64,000 nt of DNA. Source: Paraburkholderia rhynchosiae. GTDB taxonomy: Bacteria > Pseudomonadota > Gammaproteobacteria > Burkholderiales > Burkholderiaceae. The DNA lies in NCBI RefSeq assembly GCF_002879865.1, contig NZ_PNXY01000020.1, forward strand, positions 80,795-144,794, given 5' to 3'. Made by a program: the position numbers and the translations under genes. Of the stretch, positions 34,813 through 42,943 are shown in pieces (position 1 is the first letter of the stretch; every line of letters starts with the position of its first letter). The notes under the pieces are model-generated. The model was not told the DNA's origin. It ran no database searches and was given only the letters and a program-made list of their open reading frames with translations.

Positions 34813-35481
34813 TTACTGCCAGCCGAAAATACTGAGCGTGCTTTCGCCAGCCTTAAGTCGTTTCAATTGATCTGCTTCTGCCGCTTCGCGCGCTTCTGAG
34901 GCCGCGATAGCCCGAGATACATCTTCGCGAGGAATGCAGACGACACCATCTTCGTCGCCGACAATGAGATCACCCGCATTCACAGTCACCTCGCCAAATC
35001 GGGTAGGCGCGTTGATCCAGCCACGCGCACCGAAGTCCTTGCCGGTGCCCCTGATACACAGTCCACGGGCGAATACCGGGAAGCCGATCAAGGACAGCAA
35101 CCGACGGTCACGAACACAGCCGTTAATGACGAGGCCCGCGAGGCCGCGAACCTTCGCGGCCGTTGACATGATTTCGCCCCAGTAGCCATGTTCATATACA
35201 TCGCTCACGGACACGACCAAAACATCACCTGGTTTCGCTAAATAAATCGCACGGTGAAGCCACAGGTTATCGCCGCCCGGCGAATGAACCGTCACGGCGG
35301 GGCCGCAAATCTTGAAATCCGGAGCCACAGGCTGGATTGCAGCAGGAAGCGCGCCGATTTTTCCGGCCGCTTCGTGCAGCGTTGCAGACGGCAATTTACC
35401 TGCCGCCTGGATCAGTTCGATGTTCGGCCGCTGCATATCGGGACGCGTGGTCTCTTCAGGATTGAAGCGCGGTTCAGTCAT
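34813..35481 (-). CDS. ligK: RraA-like / 4-carboxy-4-hydroxy-2-oxoadipate aldolase (LigK-like)
   Basis: 222 residues. The RraA/HMG-aldolase fold uses the G-x20-R-D signature, here W-G-E-I-M to C-V-R-D, to bind a divalent metal and the 2-oxoacid. Of the three tandem paralogs this one most resembles CHA aldolase (G-G-D-N-L-W-L-H early, E-A-x-E-A-D near the end, and final I-F-G-W). Predicted reaction: 4-carboxy-4-hydroxy-2-oxoadipate to pyruvate and oxaloacetate, the last step of 4,5-cleavage of protocatechuate or gallate. ATG at 35481 overlaps the stop of the paralog before it. The symbol is tentative. Confidence 0.8.
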   Translation of the reverse strand: MTEPRFNPEETTRPDMQRPNIELIQAAGKLPSATLHEAAGKIGALPAAIQPVAPDFKICGPAVTVHSPGGDNLWLHRAIYLAKPGDVLVVSVSDVYEHGYWGEIMSTAAKVRGLAGLVINGCVRDRRLLSLIGFPVFARGLCIRGTGKDFGARGWINAPTRFGEVTVNAGDLIVGDEDGVVCIPREDVSRAIAASEAREAAEADQLKRLKAGESTLSIFGWQ

Positions 35482-36155
35482 GCTGCACCCTCGATGTTGC
35501 GTGTTTGCAGTTGATGGTACTTGAACTGCTTACGCGCTTCGTCGAGTCGCATGCCTGAGGCGACCGCTGCACGAATTGCTCTTTCCGCTGCGTCGATTTC
35601 TTCTGCGGCGGCCAACACGCGTTCTTCATGTTCCTTAGGAATTGAAACCACGCCATCAGCGTCGCCACGTAGGAGGTCGCCCGGCGCAATGCGCACGTCG
35701 CCGATGTTGACCGGTATGTTGGTGGCCTCCACCTGCACTCGATCTTTGCCCGTGCGCATCCAGTTGTCCTTCGAGAACACCGGATAGCCTAGTGACAGGC
35801 AGAGGTGAACGTCGCGGTTGATACCGTCGATTACGGTACCGGCAATGCCGCGTCGATGTGCAATTTCCGTCAGGATGTCGCCCCAGACGGTCGCGTCGGT
35901 GCGGCCACCGTTGTCGAGCACGATCACGCTGCCCGGCGGCACGTCGTCGATGAAGTCACCCACGGTGCCAGCGGGCGATGCGGCGGGGCCGTAGAGAATC
36001 GTGAATGCGCGGCCAGCCATGCTGAACGACGAATCACGGGCCTTGATCCTGGAGCACTGACCGTTCAGGCCGAGGCGATCCAGTGCGTCGCTCAGGGTCG
36101 CCGTTTCGAGTTTCGCTGCGCGCGCAACGTTCTGGTCTTGTGGGGTTTCAGACAT
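35478..36155 (-). CDS. RraA-like protein, second of three
   Basis: 225 residues from ATG 36155; an adjacent ATG at 36158 overlaps the preceding stop, but GGAGG fits 36155 better. The fold signature reads W-G-D-I-L to I-N-R-D, with a later G-D-A-D-G-V-V. It keeps the arginine-aspartate pair that binds substrate and metal, so it may be a catalytic aldolase or decarboxylase rather than an RNase E inhibitor. It differs clearly in sequence from both neighbours. One alternative is that the paralogs form a mixed trimer or hexamer with different substrate scope. Translationally coupled on both sides. Confidence 0.8.
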   Translation of the reverse strand: MSETPQDQNVARAAKLETATLSDALDRLGLNGQCSRIKARDSSFSMAGRAFTILYGPAASPAGTVGDFIDDVPPGSVIVLDNGGRTDATVWGDILTEIAHRRGIAGTVIDGINRDVHLCLSLGYPVFSKDNWMRTGKDRVQVEATNIPVNIGDVRIAPGDLLRGDADGVVSIPKEHEERVLAAAEEIDAAERAIRAAVASGMRLDEARKQFKYHQLQTRNIEGAA

Positions 36156-36157
36156 CA

Positions 36158-36820
36158 TCAATCCTCCAGCATGAATTCGTAATTGCCACCCATCACTTCG
36201 CTGATGGGGGTACCTGCCAGGACAGCCTTCGCCATGAGGGCTTCGCGGGCCACGATCGATTCGGCGGTTTCAACCACGCGTGCAACGTCGGCGGCACGAA
36301 TAAAGACGATGGCACTGCTGTCAGCGATCACATAGTCACCGGCCTCGACTGCAGTACCGAAGGCTTCAACTGGGATGTTCACACCCTTTTCGACGATGCG
36401 ACCACGGGCAGTGCGTGCGGTGAATGCGTTTGTGAACACCGGCAAATCCATTTCGCGTGACTCATCGATATCGCGAACCGGGCCGTCAGCGATCACGCCA
36501 GCGATACCGCGAACCTTGGCACCCAGCGAGAGCATGCCGCCCCAGCTACCGGCCTCGACGCCCGTGCGTTGCTCCACCACGATCACGTCGTCCGGACCAC
36601 CGAGTTCGATGGCGGTCGTACCTAGGTGACGCGGCGGTCCCGGCGGCGGGGCGCCTACGCCGAGCTTCATGGTGATGGCGCGCCCTGCGATACGCTTGGT
36701 GCCCGATGCCTGTGCGACACCGCTCACTACACCCGTCAAACCGAGTTTGTCTAGCGCATCGGACACGGCGCAGCAGTCCAGCCTACGAAGGCGATGGACG
36801 AATTCGTCTTTGCTTTTCAT
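36158..36820 (-). CDS. RraA-like protein, third of three (first in operon order)
   Basis: 220 residues. The signature is W-G-G-M-L to P-V-R-D, followed by D-Y-V-I-A-D-S-S-A-I-V in place of the usual D-x-D-G-V-V. That loop in the two neighbours carries D-E-D-G or D-A-D-G, so this copy has lost part of it. ATG with GAGGAT upstream. It sits 19 bases after the LigB-type gene. Function could be an aldolase acting on a modified intermediate or a regulatory partner of the other two. Confidence 0.78.
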   Translation of the reverse strand: MKSKDEFVHRLRRLDCCAVSDALDKLGLTGVVSGVAQASGTKRIAGRAITMKLGVGAPPPGPPRHLGTTAIELGGPDDVIVVEQRTGVEAGSWGGMLSLGAKVRGIAGVIADGPVRDIDESREMDLPVFTNAFTARTARGRIVEKGVNIPVEAFGTAVEAGDYVIADSSAIVFIRAADVARVVETAESIVAREALMAKAVLAGTPISEVMGGNYEFMLED

Positions 36821-36839
36821 GGATTCAGTTATCCTCTGC

Positions 36840-37838
36840 TCACGCTTGCGGCTTCCAGTACACGAACCCCATCGCGTTGCCGGTGCCGGCTTCGCTTCGA
36901 TAGCAGGGCACGTAATCGACCACCGTCATGTCGAAACCGATTTCGTCCATCACGCCCGCGACAGGAATCCAGTTCTTGATCTCCGATGTGCCAGCCTGGA
37001 AAATCTCTTCGCCAAGGGCGAAGACTGGCGCGAAGTCGTGGTTCTTCATGGCGTTGAGGATCAAGTTGTCAACGCGCTCATCGATGACGAAGTGCGTCAG
37101 ACCACCCGATGCAATGACAGCAACTCGTGCATCGCTATCCCACGACTGAATGGCACGACCGACCGAGCGGCCGAACGCGTGACAACGCTTGACTGTGGGC
37201 TGATTCGGCGGGTAGAACGTGTTGACGAGCACCGGCACAGTCGGGATCACCTGATCTTTCATCAACTGACGGAAGACGAACCCGAACGCGTGGGGCGTTT
37301 CATGTTCCGACAGGCGCTGGAGAGCGGCAACGTCAAAGTCGTCGGCTATGGCGCTCTTGATAATGTGCTTCGCGAGTTCGGGAACGCCGTCGTAGCTTGC
37401 GGTGTCCGGCATATAGCCAGGCATCGCATGACGGACGCCCGGAGGCATGGTCTGAAGCTTCTCGTGGCTGATCATGTTATTCACGATGGTCGGACCACAC
37501 ATGACGCTGAGTGCCGGGATGCAATCAGCGTCGAAAATCTCCATCTGATCATTGCCCACAATCACAACGACGTCCGGCCTGGCTTCTGCAAGAACCCGCG
37601 CCATCTCCTCGATCGCGGCCAAACATTGGGCGTGTCGAGCCTTCCAGACGTTGAGCGTGACCTGTTCCGAGAGGTTTTCGGCACGCCGATAGTCAACAAG
37701 TTCATCGAAGGACCACTCGCGGCCTTCGAAGTGATGCTTGCTCAGTCGATCGTCGGACACGCGAGCGCCCCATGTCTCGGGCGGCGTCACCAGCATGGGG
37801 CCGTGCGACGTTCCCATTCCGAGTACGATTCTTGCCAT
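36840..37838 (-). CDS. LigB-type class III extradiol ring-cleavage dioxygenase
   Basis: 332 residues, near the length of LigB (about 300) and shorter than fused gallate dioxygenases (about 420). The first iron ligand H12 is in S-H-G-P-M-L; further family residues are G-N-D-Q-M-E near residue 95 and S-G-G-L-T-H-F near 245. It would split a catechol-type ring next to the hydroxyls using Fe(II) and O2. No LigA-like partner is visible nearby, so it may act alone or on a substrate other than protocatechuate. Neighbouring LigJ and LigK homologs imply a carboxylated catechol such as protocatechuate or gallate. Confidence 0.86.
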   Translation of the reverse strand: MARIVLGMGTSHGPMLVTPPETWGARVSDDRLSKHHFEGREWSFDELVDYRRAENLSEQVTLNVWKARHAQCLAAIEEMARVLAEARPDVVVIVGNDQMEIFDADCIPALSVMCGPTIVNNMISHEKLQTMPPGVRHAMPGYMPDTASYDGVPELAKHIIKSAIADDFDVAALQRLSEHETPHAFGFVFRQLMKDQVIPTVPVLVNTFYPPNQPTVKRCHAFGRSVGRAIQSWDSDARVAVIASGGLTHFVIDERVDNLILNAMKNHDFAPVFALGEEIFQAGTSEIKNWIPVAGVMDEIGFDMTVVDYVPCYRSEAGTGNAMGFVYWKPQA

Positions 37839-37865
37839 GATTTCTAGTCCTGTGTGCGCCGGGGA

Positions 37866-38879
37866 TTATTCGTAATCCGCAAGATCAAGCTTGAACAGAT
37901 CGCGGGCGTTGCCGAAGAAAATCTTGTCTTTCTCTTCCTGCGACAGCCAGTCGAAGCCCTGAATAAACGGTTTGATGTCGTCGAACGTGGTATCCGTTGC
38001 CGGGTTGATCGCCGAACCGACGCCCGGGCACTCGGCGCCGAACAGGCAGCGATCCGCACCAACAGTCTTGATCAGCAGACGCAGCGACTCTTCCGAATAG
38101 AGCACGGTGTCGTAGTACAGATTGCGCATGCCGTCGAGGAAGTTCCGGCCGGCGCGCGAAGCGCCCGACTGGAAGCGGCCAATCTGGTAGGGCACCGAAC
38201 CGCCGCCGTGCGAGACCATCACCTTCAGATTCGGGAAATCCTTGAACACGTTCGAATTGACGAGGCCGAACACGGCGATAGTTTCTTCGTTGATGAAGTG
38301 AACGGTGTAGGGCGTGCGGGCCGAGTGCGAGCCGGTTGCGTGGATGTGCGCGGGAACGTCGAGTTCGCACAGCTTTTCGTACAGCGGGTACCAGTAGCGG
38401 TCGCCCAGAGCCGGTGCTTCGCTGCCGTTGTTTTCGAACGGGTCGGGGTTGAGCAGCACGCCCTTGAAGCCTAGCTCCTTGACGCAGCGTTCGAGTTCCG
38501 GCAGCACGACTTCAATCGGGTCACCCGCGACTTGCGGCAGCCCGCCGATACCGATGAAGCGCTTCGGGAGAAGTTTGACCGTGCGCGAGATGATGTTGTT
38601 CGTTTCTTCGGTGAACCAGTGCACGAGTTTGCCCGGCTTCTGGCTATGCATCATCTGGAACGGACGCGGCGACAGCAACTGAACGTTCGTGCCCACGCGG
38701 TCAAGCATGTCGATGTGGCCGACGGGCGCCATTTCCTTGCGGTTGGCATAGTGCAGGATTTCTTCGTCGGTCACTTCGGGCATCTTGCGACCGTGCTCGC
38801 CGCGATGGGAGAGGATGTGCGCTTTGTAGACCCAGAGTTCGGCGGGCGGGCTGACGTGGCCGTGGCAATCGATAATCAC
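37866..38879 (-). CDS. ligJ: 4-oxalomesaconate hydratase (LigJ-like amidohydrolase)
   Basis: 337 residues, matching LigJ (about 340). Amidohydrolase metal ligands are H6 and H8 (D-C-H-G-H), H178 and H224 (V-S-H-G-G-G), and the F-G-A-E-C-P-G region near residue 285, where most hydrolases have a catalytic aspartate. Predicted reaction: hydration of 4-oxalomesaconate to 4-carboxy-4-hydroxy-2-oxoadipate, linking the LigB-type cleavage to the LigK-like aldolase. GTG start at 38879 with TTAGGAG upstream. Same operon as the dioxygenase (27-base gap). Confidence 0.85.
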   Translation of the reverse strand: MIIDCHGHVSPPAELWVYKAHILSHRGEHGRKMPEVTDEEILHYANRKEMAPVGHIDMLDRVGTNVQLLSPRPFQMMHSQKPGKLVHWFTEETNNIISRTVKLLPKRFIGIGGLPQVAGDPIEVVLPELERCVKELGFKGVLLNPDPFENNGSEAPALGDRYWYPLYEKLCELDVPAHIHATGSHSARTPYTVHFINEETIAVFGLVNSNVFKDFPNLKVMVSHGGGSVPYQIGRFQSGASRAGRNFLDGMRNLYYDTVLYSEESLRLLIKTVGADRCLFGAECPGVGSAINPATDTTFDDIKPFIQGFDWLSQEEKDKIFFGNARDLFKLDLADYE

Positions 38880-38936
38880 TTAGATGTCTCCTAACTTAAC
38901 GTGAGATGATGGCGAACAGGTCGCCCGGTGTTTTAC

Positions 38937-39896
38937 CTAGAGATCGAGCACGAGGCGATCACTCTTACAGCCGGAACAGCAGATGATCATTGTCTTGTTA
39001 GCAGCCTTTTCGGGCTCTGACAAAATGGCGTCGCGGTGATCTGGCTCACCTTCGAGCACGCGAACTTCACACGCTCCGCATACGCCTTCTTCGCAGGAGT
39101 ACGAAACTGATACGCCCGCTTCGCGGACGACGCTGAGAATCGTTTTACCCTGCGGCACCGTCAGCGTTTTTCCGCTCTTGCGCAATTCGACGACGAAGTT
39201 GCCATCAAGCGCCGCTGCTTGCTTCGCGGTGAAATATTCGACGTGGACTTGCTCGAGAGGAAGCGCGGCACACGCGACTTCGAACGCTTCGAGCATCGGG
39301 CCGGGGCCGCAGCAGTAGAAGTGAGCGTTCCTGCCTTCGCGCTTCACGATATCTGCGATATTGAGGAACCTGCCGGTTTCAGCATCGACGTGAACGAGGG
39401 CGTGCTCGAACGTCTTCAGTTCTTCAGCGAAAGCGACGTCAACACGTTCACGACACGAATAATAGATACGCGGTGATTGTCCGAGTTCTTTCAGACGGCG
39501 CGCCATGCACAGGATAGGGGTAATACCAATACCACCGGCAACGAGAACTGTGTGAGCGGCGTCTTCGTTGAGGGGGAAGTTATTGCGCGGTGCTTCTACC
39601 GTCACCAGATCGCCAACGCGCATCGTTTGATGCATGTAACTCGAGCCACCCCGCGATTGCGGATCCAGTTTGACCCCGATCACATACGAACGCTGTGTCA
39701 GGCTGTTGCTCGATTCCAGCAGCGAGTACTGACGCATCAGACCATTCGCTAACACCACTCCAACGTGTGAGCCGGGTTCAGCCGCAGGCAGCAGATTGCC
39801 CTGTGGGTCTTCGAATGTGAAGGCCGAGGTATTCCGGGCCAGATAGTTAATCGCCGTCAGACGCAGCGTCATCACTTCATTCAGATGCTCGTTCAT
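38937..39896 (-). CDS. Phthalate-dioxygenase-type reductase (FMN, NAD, 2Fe-2S)
   Basis: 319 residues from ATG 39896 (GGAGG five bases upstream); earlier in-frame starts lack that site. Order is the class IA one: flavin domain with R-Q-Y-S-L-L (about 55), NAD domain with G-G-I-G-I-T-P-I (about 121), then a C-terminal plant-type ferredoxin with C-x4-C-x2-C (C-E-E-G-V-C-G-A-C) and a later cysteine in C-S-G-C. It would pass electrons from NADH to Rieske oxygenases. Two such oxygenases, at 42944 and 47265, lack their own reductase, so this gene probably serves both. First gene of the minus-strand operon. Confidence 0.92.
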   Translation of the reverse strand: MNEHLNEVMTLRLTAINYLARNTSAFTFEDPQGNLLPAAEPGSHVGVVLANGLMRQYSLLESSNSLTQRSYVIGVKLDPQSRGGSSYMHQTMRVGDLVTVEAPRNNFPLNEDAAHTVLVAGGIGITPILCMARRLKELGQSPRIYYSCRERVDVAFAEELKTFEHALVHVDAETGRFLNIADIVKREGRNAHFYCCGPGPMLEAFEVACAALPLEQVHVEYFTAKQAAALDGNFVVELRKSGKTLTVPQGKTILSVVREAGVSVSYSCEEGVCGACEVRVLEGEPDHRDAILSEPEKAANKTMIICCSGCKSDRLVLDL

Positions 39897-39986
39897 GTCA
39901 CCTCCAGAATCGTAGAACGCGGAGAACGGCGCAAACGGTGCGCAAGTAATACACATACGCTTCCTCGTCACAAATGCCTTGCGCCC

Positions 39987-40029
39987 GAATTACGCTGCAC
40001 GAACGCTGCTGTGCATTGACGCGTAATTC
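39987..40029. promoter_or_regulatory. Long dyad in divergent promoter region
   Basis: GAATTACGC (39987-39995) and GCGTAATTC (40021-40029) are perfect 9-bp inverted repeats. An inner pair, TGCAC (39996-40000) and GTGCA (40011-40015), lies within them. The right arm overlaps the -35 box of the plus-strand promoter. A regulator bound here could control both divergent operons. Confidence 0.6.
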
Positions 40030-40044
40030 TTTTTTGCATATTAT
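40016..40044 (+). promoter_or_regulatory. Sigma-70 promoter for the 40174 operon
   Basis: TTGACG at 40016-40021 and TATTAT at 40039-40044 are separated by exactly 17 bases, giving a predicted start near 40051 and a leader of about 120 bases. Confidence 0.68.
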
Positions 40045-40173
40045 TTAGTCTAGCCAGAAAAAAGTCAAAGACTCTTCGGCGCGAACCGCACTGAGGTGCA
40101 ACGGCGAAGGCGGTAAAGACTGTGTTTCTGACGAAAACCGGCGAGATAACAGGGTATTCCCCTAGGAGGAGAG

Positions 40174-41316
40174 ATGATCGCAGTTCTGACCACCAACGGT
40201 GGAACCGTGACGCACGGTGAAGGTCCGGCAACGACACTGTTGGTCGCAACGATTCGGGGCATGCTGGTGTTCGAGCGTGTCGACGCCGGCGCGCCGTGGA
40301 ACCTGACGCGCAAGGCGCTCGAAGATCGCCATGTGAGCGCGCTGCTCTATGTGCCGAAAGCCGGTCTGCTTTTCGCGGGTGCGCACGGACAAGGGGGCCT
40401 GTCGGTCAGCAAGGATTTGGGCGTGACGTGGGAAGCATGCAATAACGGCATCGACAGCACGCACATCTATACGATGGCTCAGCAAGAGCGTGATGGTCGC
40501 ACGGTGCTATTTCTGGGCACTGAGCCGTCCGCACTCTATCGAAGCGATGACGTCGGAGCTACCTGGGTCGAAATCCGCGAGATGATGAAGGTCCCGGATC
40601 AGGACAAGTGGACGTTTCCACCGCCCCCGCATGTGGCACACGTGAAGAACATCGCGTTTCACCCTGCCGAACCCGAAACACTCTATGTCTGTATCGAGCA
40701 GGGCGCGCTTCTCAAGACGGTCGATGACGGCAAGACATGGACCGAGCCGCGCAGCTACGAATCGGAAAACGACAAGTTTTACCACGACAACCACCGCGTG
40801 CAGATTCGCCCGTCAAATCCTGCGCAGATGTTCATGTGCGGCGGTGAAGGCCTGCACTACAGCGCAGACGGGGGCGAGACCTGGGCTCACCTGATGACGC
40901 GTCAAGACGCCATCGGCTATCCCGACGCAATGTTCATCGATCCGCGAAACGAAAACGTGATCTACCTCGGCGGGCCGGGTAATGCCCCGCGTGACTGGGG
41001 AGCGCGGAAGTCGGCGAACGCAACGGTTCTGCGCAGCACCGATGGCGGCGTTACCTGGGAACACATGCGTAACGGTATGCCCGAAGAAGTGATCGGCAAC
41101 ATCGAAGGCATGGGTCTGTACCACTGGGACGACAAGATCATGCTCATCGCCGGTACGGCGACGGGTGAGATCTACGCGACGGAAAACGACGGCGAGAGCT
41201 GGTACACGATTTCCGATGACGTGCCGCCGATTTCAAAGGGGGGGCACTATCGCTGGTTCCTCGACGCCAAGGAGCGCATGAACGTCGAAGGCCGTTACGC
41301 TCGCAACCAGCACTGA
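40174..41316 (+). CDS. Cytoplasmic Asp-box (BNR/sortilin-like) beta-propeller
   Basis: 380 residues with six S/T-x-D-x-G-x-T-W boxes, beginning at about residues 79, 124, 182, 230, 288 and 336. They are spaced so as to build a propeller like those of sialidases and photosystem assembly factors. No signal peptide, so it is probably cytosolic. It has a very strong ribosome site (AGGAGGAG) and is the first gene of the oxygenase operon. No sialidase arginine triad is apparent. It may be a lactonase-like enzyme, a scaffold or an assembly factor for the oxygenases; the sequence does not decide. A first-gene position with a strong site implies it is needed in quantity. Confidence 0.8.
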   Translation: MIAVLTTNGGTVTHGEGPATTLLVATIRGMLVFERVDAGAPWNLTRKALEDRHVSALLYVPKAGLLFAGAHGQGGLSVSKDLGVTWEACNNGIDSTHIYTMAQQERDGRTVLFLGTEPSALYRSDDVGATWVEIREMMKVPDQDKWTFPPPPHVAHVKNIAFHPAEPETLYVCIEQGALLKTVDDGKTWTEPRSYESENDKFYHDNHRVQIRPSNPAQMFMCGGEGLHYSADGGETWAHLMTRQDAIGYPDAMFIDPRNENVIYLGGPGNAPRDWGARKSANATVLRSTDGGVTWEHMRNGMPEEVIGNIEGMGLYHWDDKIMLIAGTATGEIYATENDGESWYTISDDVPPISKGGHYRWFLDAKERMNVEGRYARNQH

Positions 41317-41386
41317 CCGGCAGTTAAACAGATTATCTGCACGGCGGGGCATCGCCCTGACGCGGCAAGTCTTACAGGAGAAGTTT

Positions 41387-42574
41387 GTGAGTCGTCCTAT
41401 CGATAGTCAAGAGGAAGCCCTCGCCCTCGCCCGGAGTATGCATGACACGATCCGTTCGCGTGTCAAGCAGACGGAAAGCGAACGCGTGGTGCCTAAAGAA
41501 ACCATCGACGCTCTGCGCGATTCAGGTCTGTTTAATATCATCACGCCAAAGTCGTTTGGCGGTTCCGAACTGGGATTCACCACGCTGGTCGAAGTGACCG
41601 CGGAAATCGCATCGGCTTGCGGCTCGACCGGCTGGGTTTTCGGCGTTCTCGCCGGTCATAGCTGGATGCTGAATCTGTTCCCGTTGCAAGCACAACGTGA
41701 CGTCCTCGGCGAAGGTCACGCGCTGACGGCCACCGTGTTCCGTCTCGGCGGTACGATCACTGAAGTCGATGGCGGGTATCGTCTCGTCGGCGGCGAAGGG
41801 CGTTTCTGTTCCGGTATCGACCATGTGCAGTGGGTAATCATCGGCAACGCTGTGCAACGGCTGGACGGTCCGCCTGAGCCGCGTTTCTTCGTCATCCCGC
41901 GCTCGGACATCGAAATTGTCGACGACTGGCATACCGCTGGCCTCCGTGGCACTGGTAGCCGCACGATCAAGGTCGCAGACGCATTCATTCCCGCGCACCG
42001 GTCCGTTTCCGTCAAGAACATGATGACGGGCAACGTCGAAGGCGCCGATGCAATGCGTGCGCCGATCTACCGTATGCCGTTTCAGAACGTCACGCCGTTC
42101 TCGCTCATCGGCGCTCCGCTAGGGATCGCCCGCGCGGCTATCCGCTCATTCACGGAAGGCTTGTCGCCGCGTCTGAAGGCATTCTCCAGCGAACAGGCGG
42201 CAGAACAATCAGCAACGATCGAGCGTCTTGCGCACGCGGTGGCTGATGTTGACGCAGCTCGTGCGCTGATTCTCGAAGACACGCGTCGCATTGACACGGC
42301 CGGGAGCGCGGATTCGTTGACGCCTCTCGAATGGGCGCGCATTCCGCGCGACTGGGCATATTCGGCACAGGTTGCTCGTCGTGCAGCCAACAGCCTGTTC
42401 GAAGCCGCAGGCGGTACCAGCATCTATAACGCCTCGGAACTCCAACGAATCTGGCGGGACGTTAATTCAGCCGCGCAGCATTTCGCATTCACCTGGGACA
42501 GCGCACTGACGAATTATGGTCGTCAGGCGCTCGATCTCCCGCCTTCGAACTTCGGCCCCGGTCCAAAAAAATAG
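41387..42574 (+). CDS. Group D flavin monooxygenase (acyl-CoA dehydrogenase fold)
   Basis: 395 residues from GTG 41387 with AGGAGA upstream. It has the acyl-CoA dehydrogenase fold, but its motifs fit reduced-flavin-dependent monooxygenases such as HsaA, HpaH-type C2 and IacA: G-S-T-G-W-V-F-G near residue 82, G-x-F-C-S-G-I-D near 140, G-T-G-S-R-T-I-K near 187, and C-terminal A-G-G-T-S-I-Y. It hydroxylates an aromatic or indolic ring using FMNH2 or FADH2 from a separate reductase, probably the product of 34142-34729. It is followed by a tiny gene and a Rieske oxygenase, an order that recalls iac indole-acetate clusters. Confidence 0.86.
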   Translation: MSRPIDSQEEALALARSMHDTIRSRVKQTESERVVPKETIDALRDSGLFNIITPKSFGGSELGFTTLVEVTAEIASACGSTGWVFGVLAGHSWMLNLFPLQAQRDVLGEGHALTATVFRLGGTITEVDGGYRLVGGEGRFCSGIDHVQWVIIGNAVQRLDGPPEPRFFVIPRSDIEIVDDWHTAGLRGTGSRTIKVADAFIPAHRSVSVKNMMTGNVEGADAMRAPIYRMPFQNVTPFSLIGAPLGIARAAIRSFTEGLSPRLKAFSSEQAAEQSATIERLAHAVADVDAARALILEDTRRIDTAGSADSLTPLEWARIPRDWAYSAQVARRAANSLFEAAGGTSIYNASELQRIWRDVNSAAQHFAFTWDSALTNYGRQALDLPPSNFGPGPKK

Positions 42575-42582
42575 GAGCTTTC

Positions 42583-42888
42583 ATGAACGTCGATGATCTG
42601 CATCCGATTGAAGACTACTCGCCAGGAACGCTGCGCGAACTGATCGGGCGGGTGGAGAACTCGCGTGCGCTTGAACAGATAATTTACCGCGAATCCGAAC
42701 TGGATGAAGTCTGGCGACTGCTCGATGGCGATATCGCCGCAGCCGCACGGAAAGCACTTAATTCCGTGGAGGCGCAGAAGCTCGTAGCAGTACGAAAGTT
42801 GATCATCGAGGCGCACGATTTGATTGGCAACGACAGCAACACCATGGGCGCTCGCGAACGACTGCTGCGAGCCCTCGCACTCGTTTAA
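42583..42888 (+). CDS. Small helical protein between monooxygenase and Rieske genes
   Basis: 101 residues, ATG with AGGAGC upstream, 8 bases after the monooxygenase gene. The sequence is acidic and strongly helical, with no cysteine, no signal and no membrane helix. It does not look like LigA, a ferredoxin or a Rieske beta subunit. In indole-acetate clusters a small protein of unknown role (IacB) lies in the same place between the monooxygenase and the Rieske gene, but I cannot claim homology. I infer an accessory protein or a ring-hydroxylation effector. Confidence 0.72.
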   Translation: MNVDDLHPIEDYSPGTLRELIGRVENSRALEQIIYRESELDEVWRLLDGDIAAAARKALNSVEAQKLVAVRKLIIEAHDLIGNDSNTMGARERLLRALALV

Positions 42889-42943
42889 GGACGGCGGAGA
42901 AGGATCACCGCCCACATCACAGATATGAAGACCAGGAGCAAAC

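Noticed and set aside
34813..36820. RNase E inhibitor RraA
   Set aside because: All three keep the aldolase R-D residues and sit with LigJ and an extradiol dioxygenase, so a catabolic role is more likely.
42583..42888. LigA-type small subunit for the extradiol dioxygenase
   Set aside because: No LigA motifs, and it lies in the oppositely oriented oxygenase operon rather than beside the LigB-type gene.
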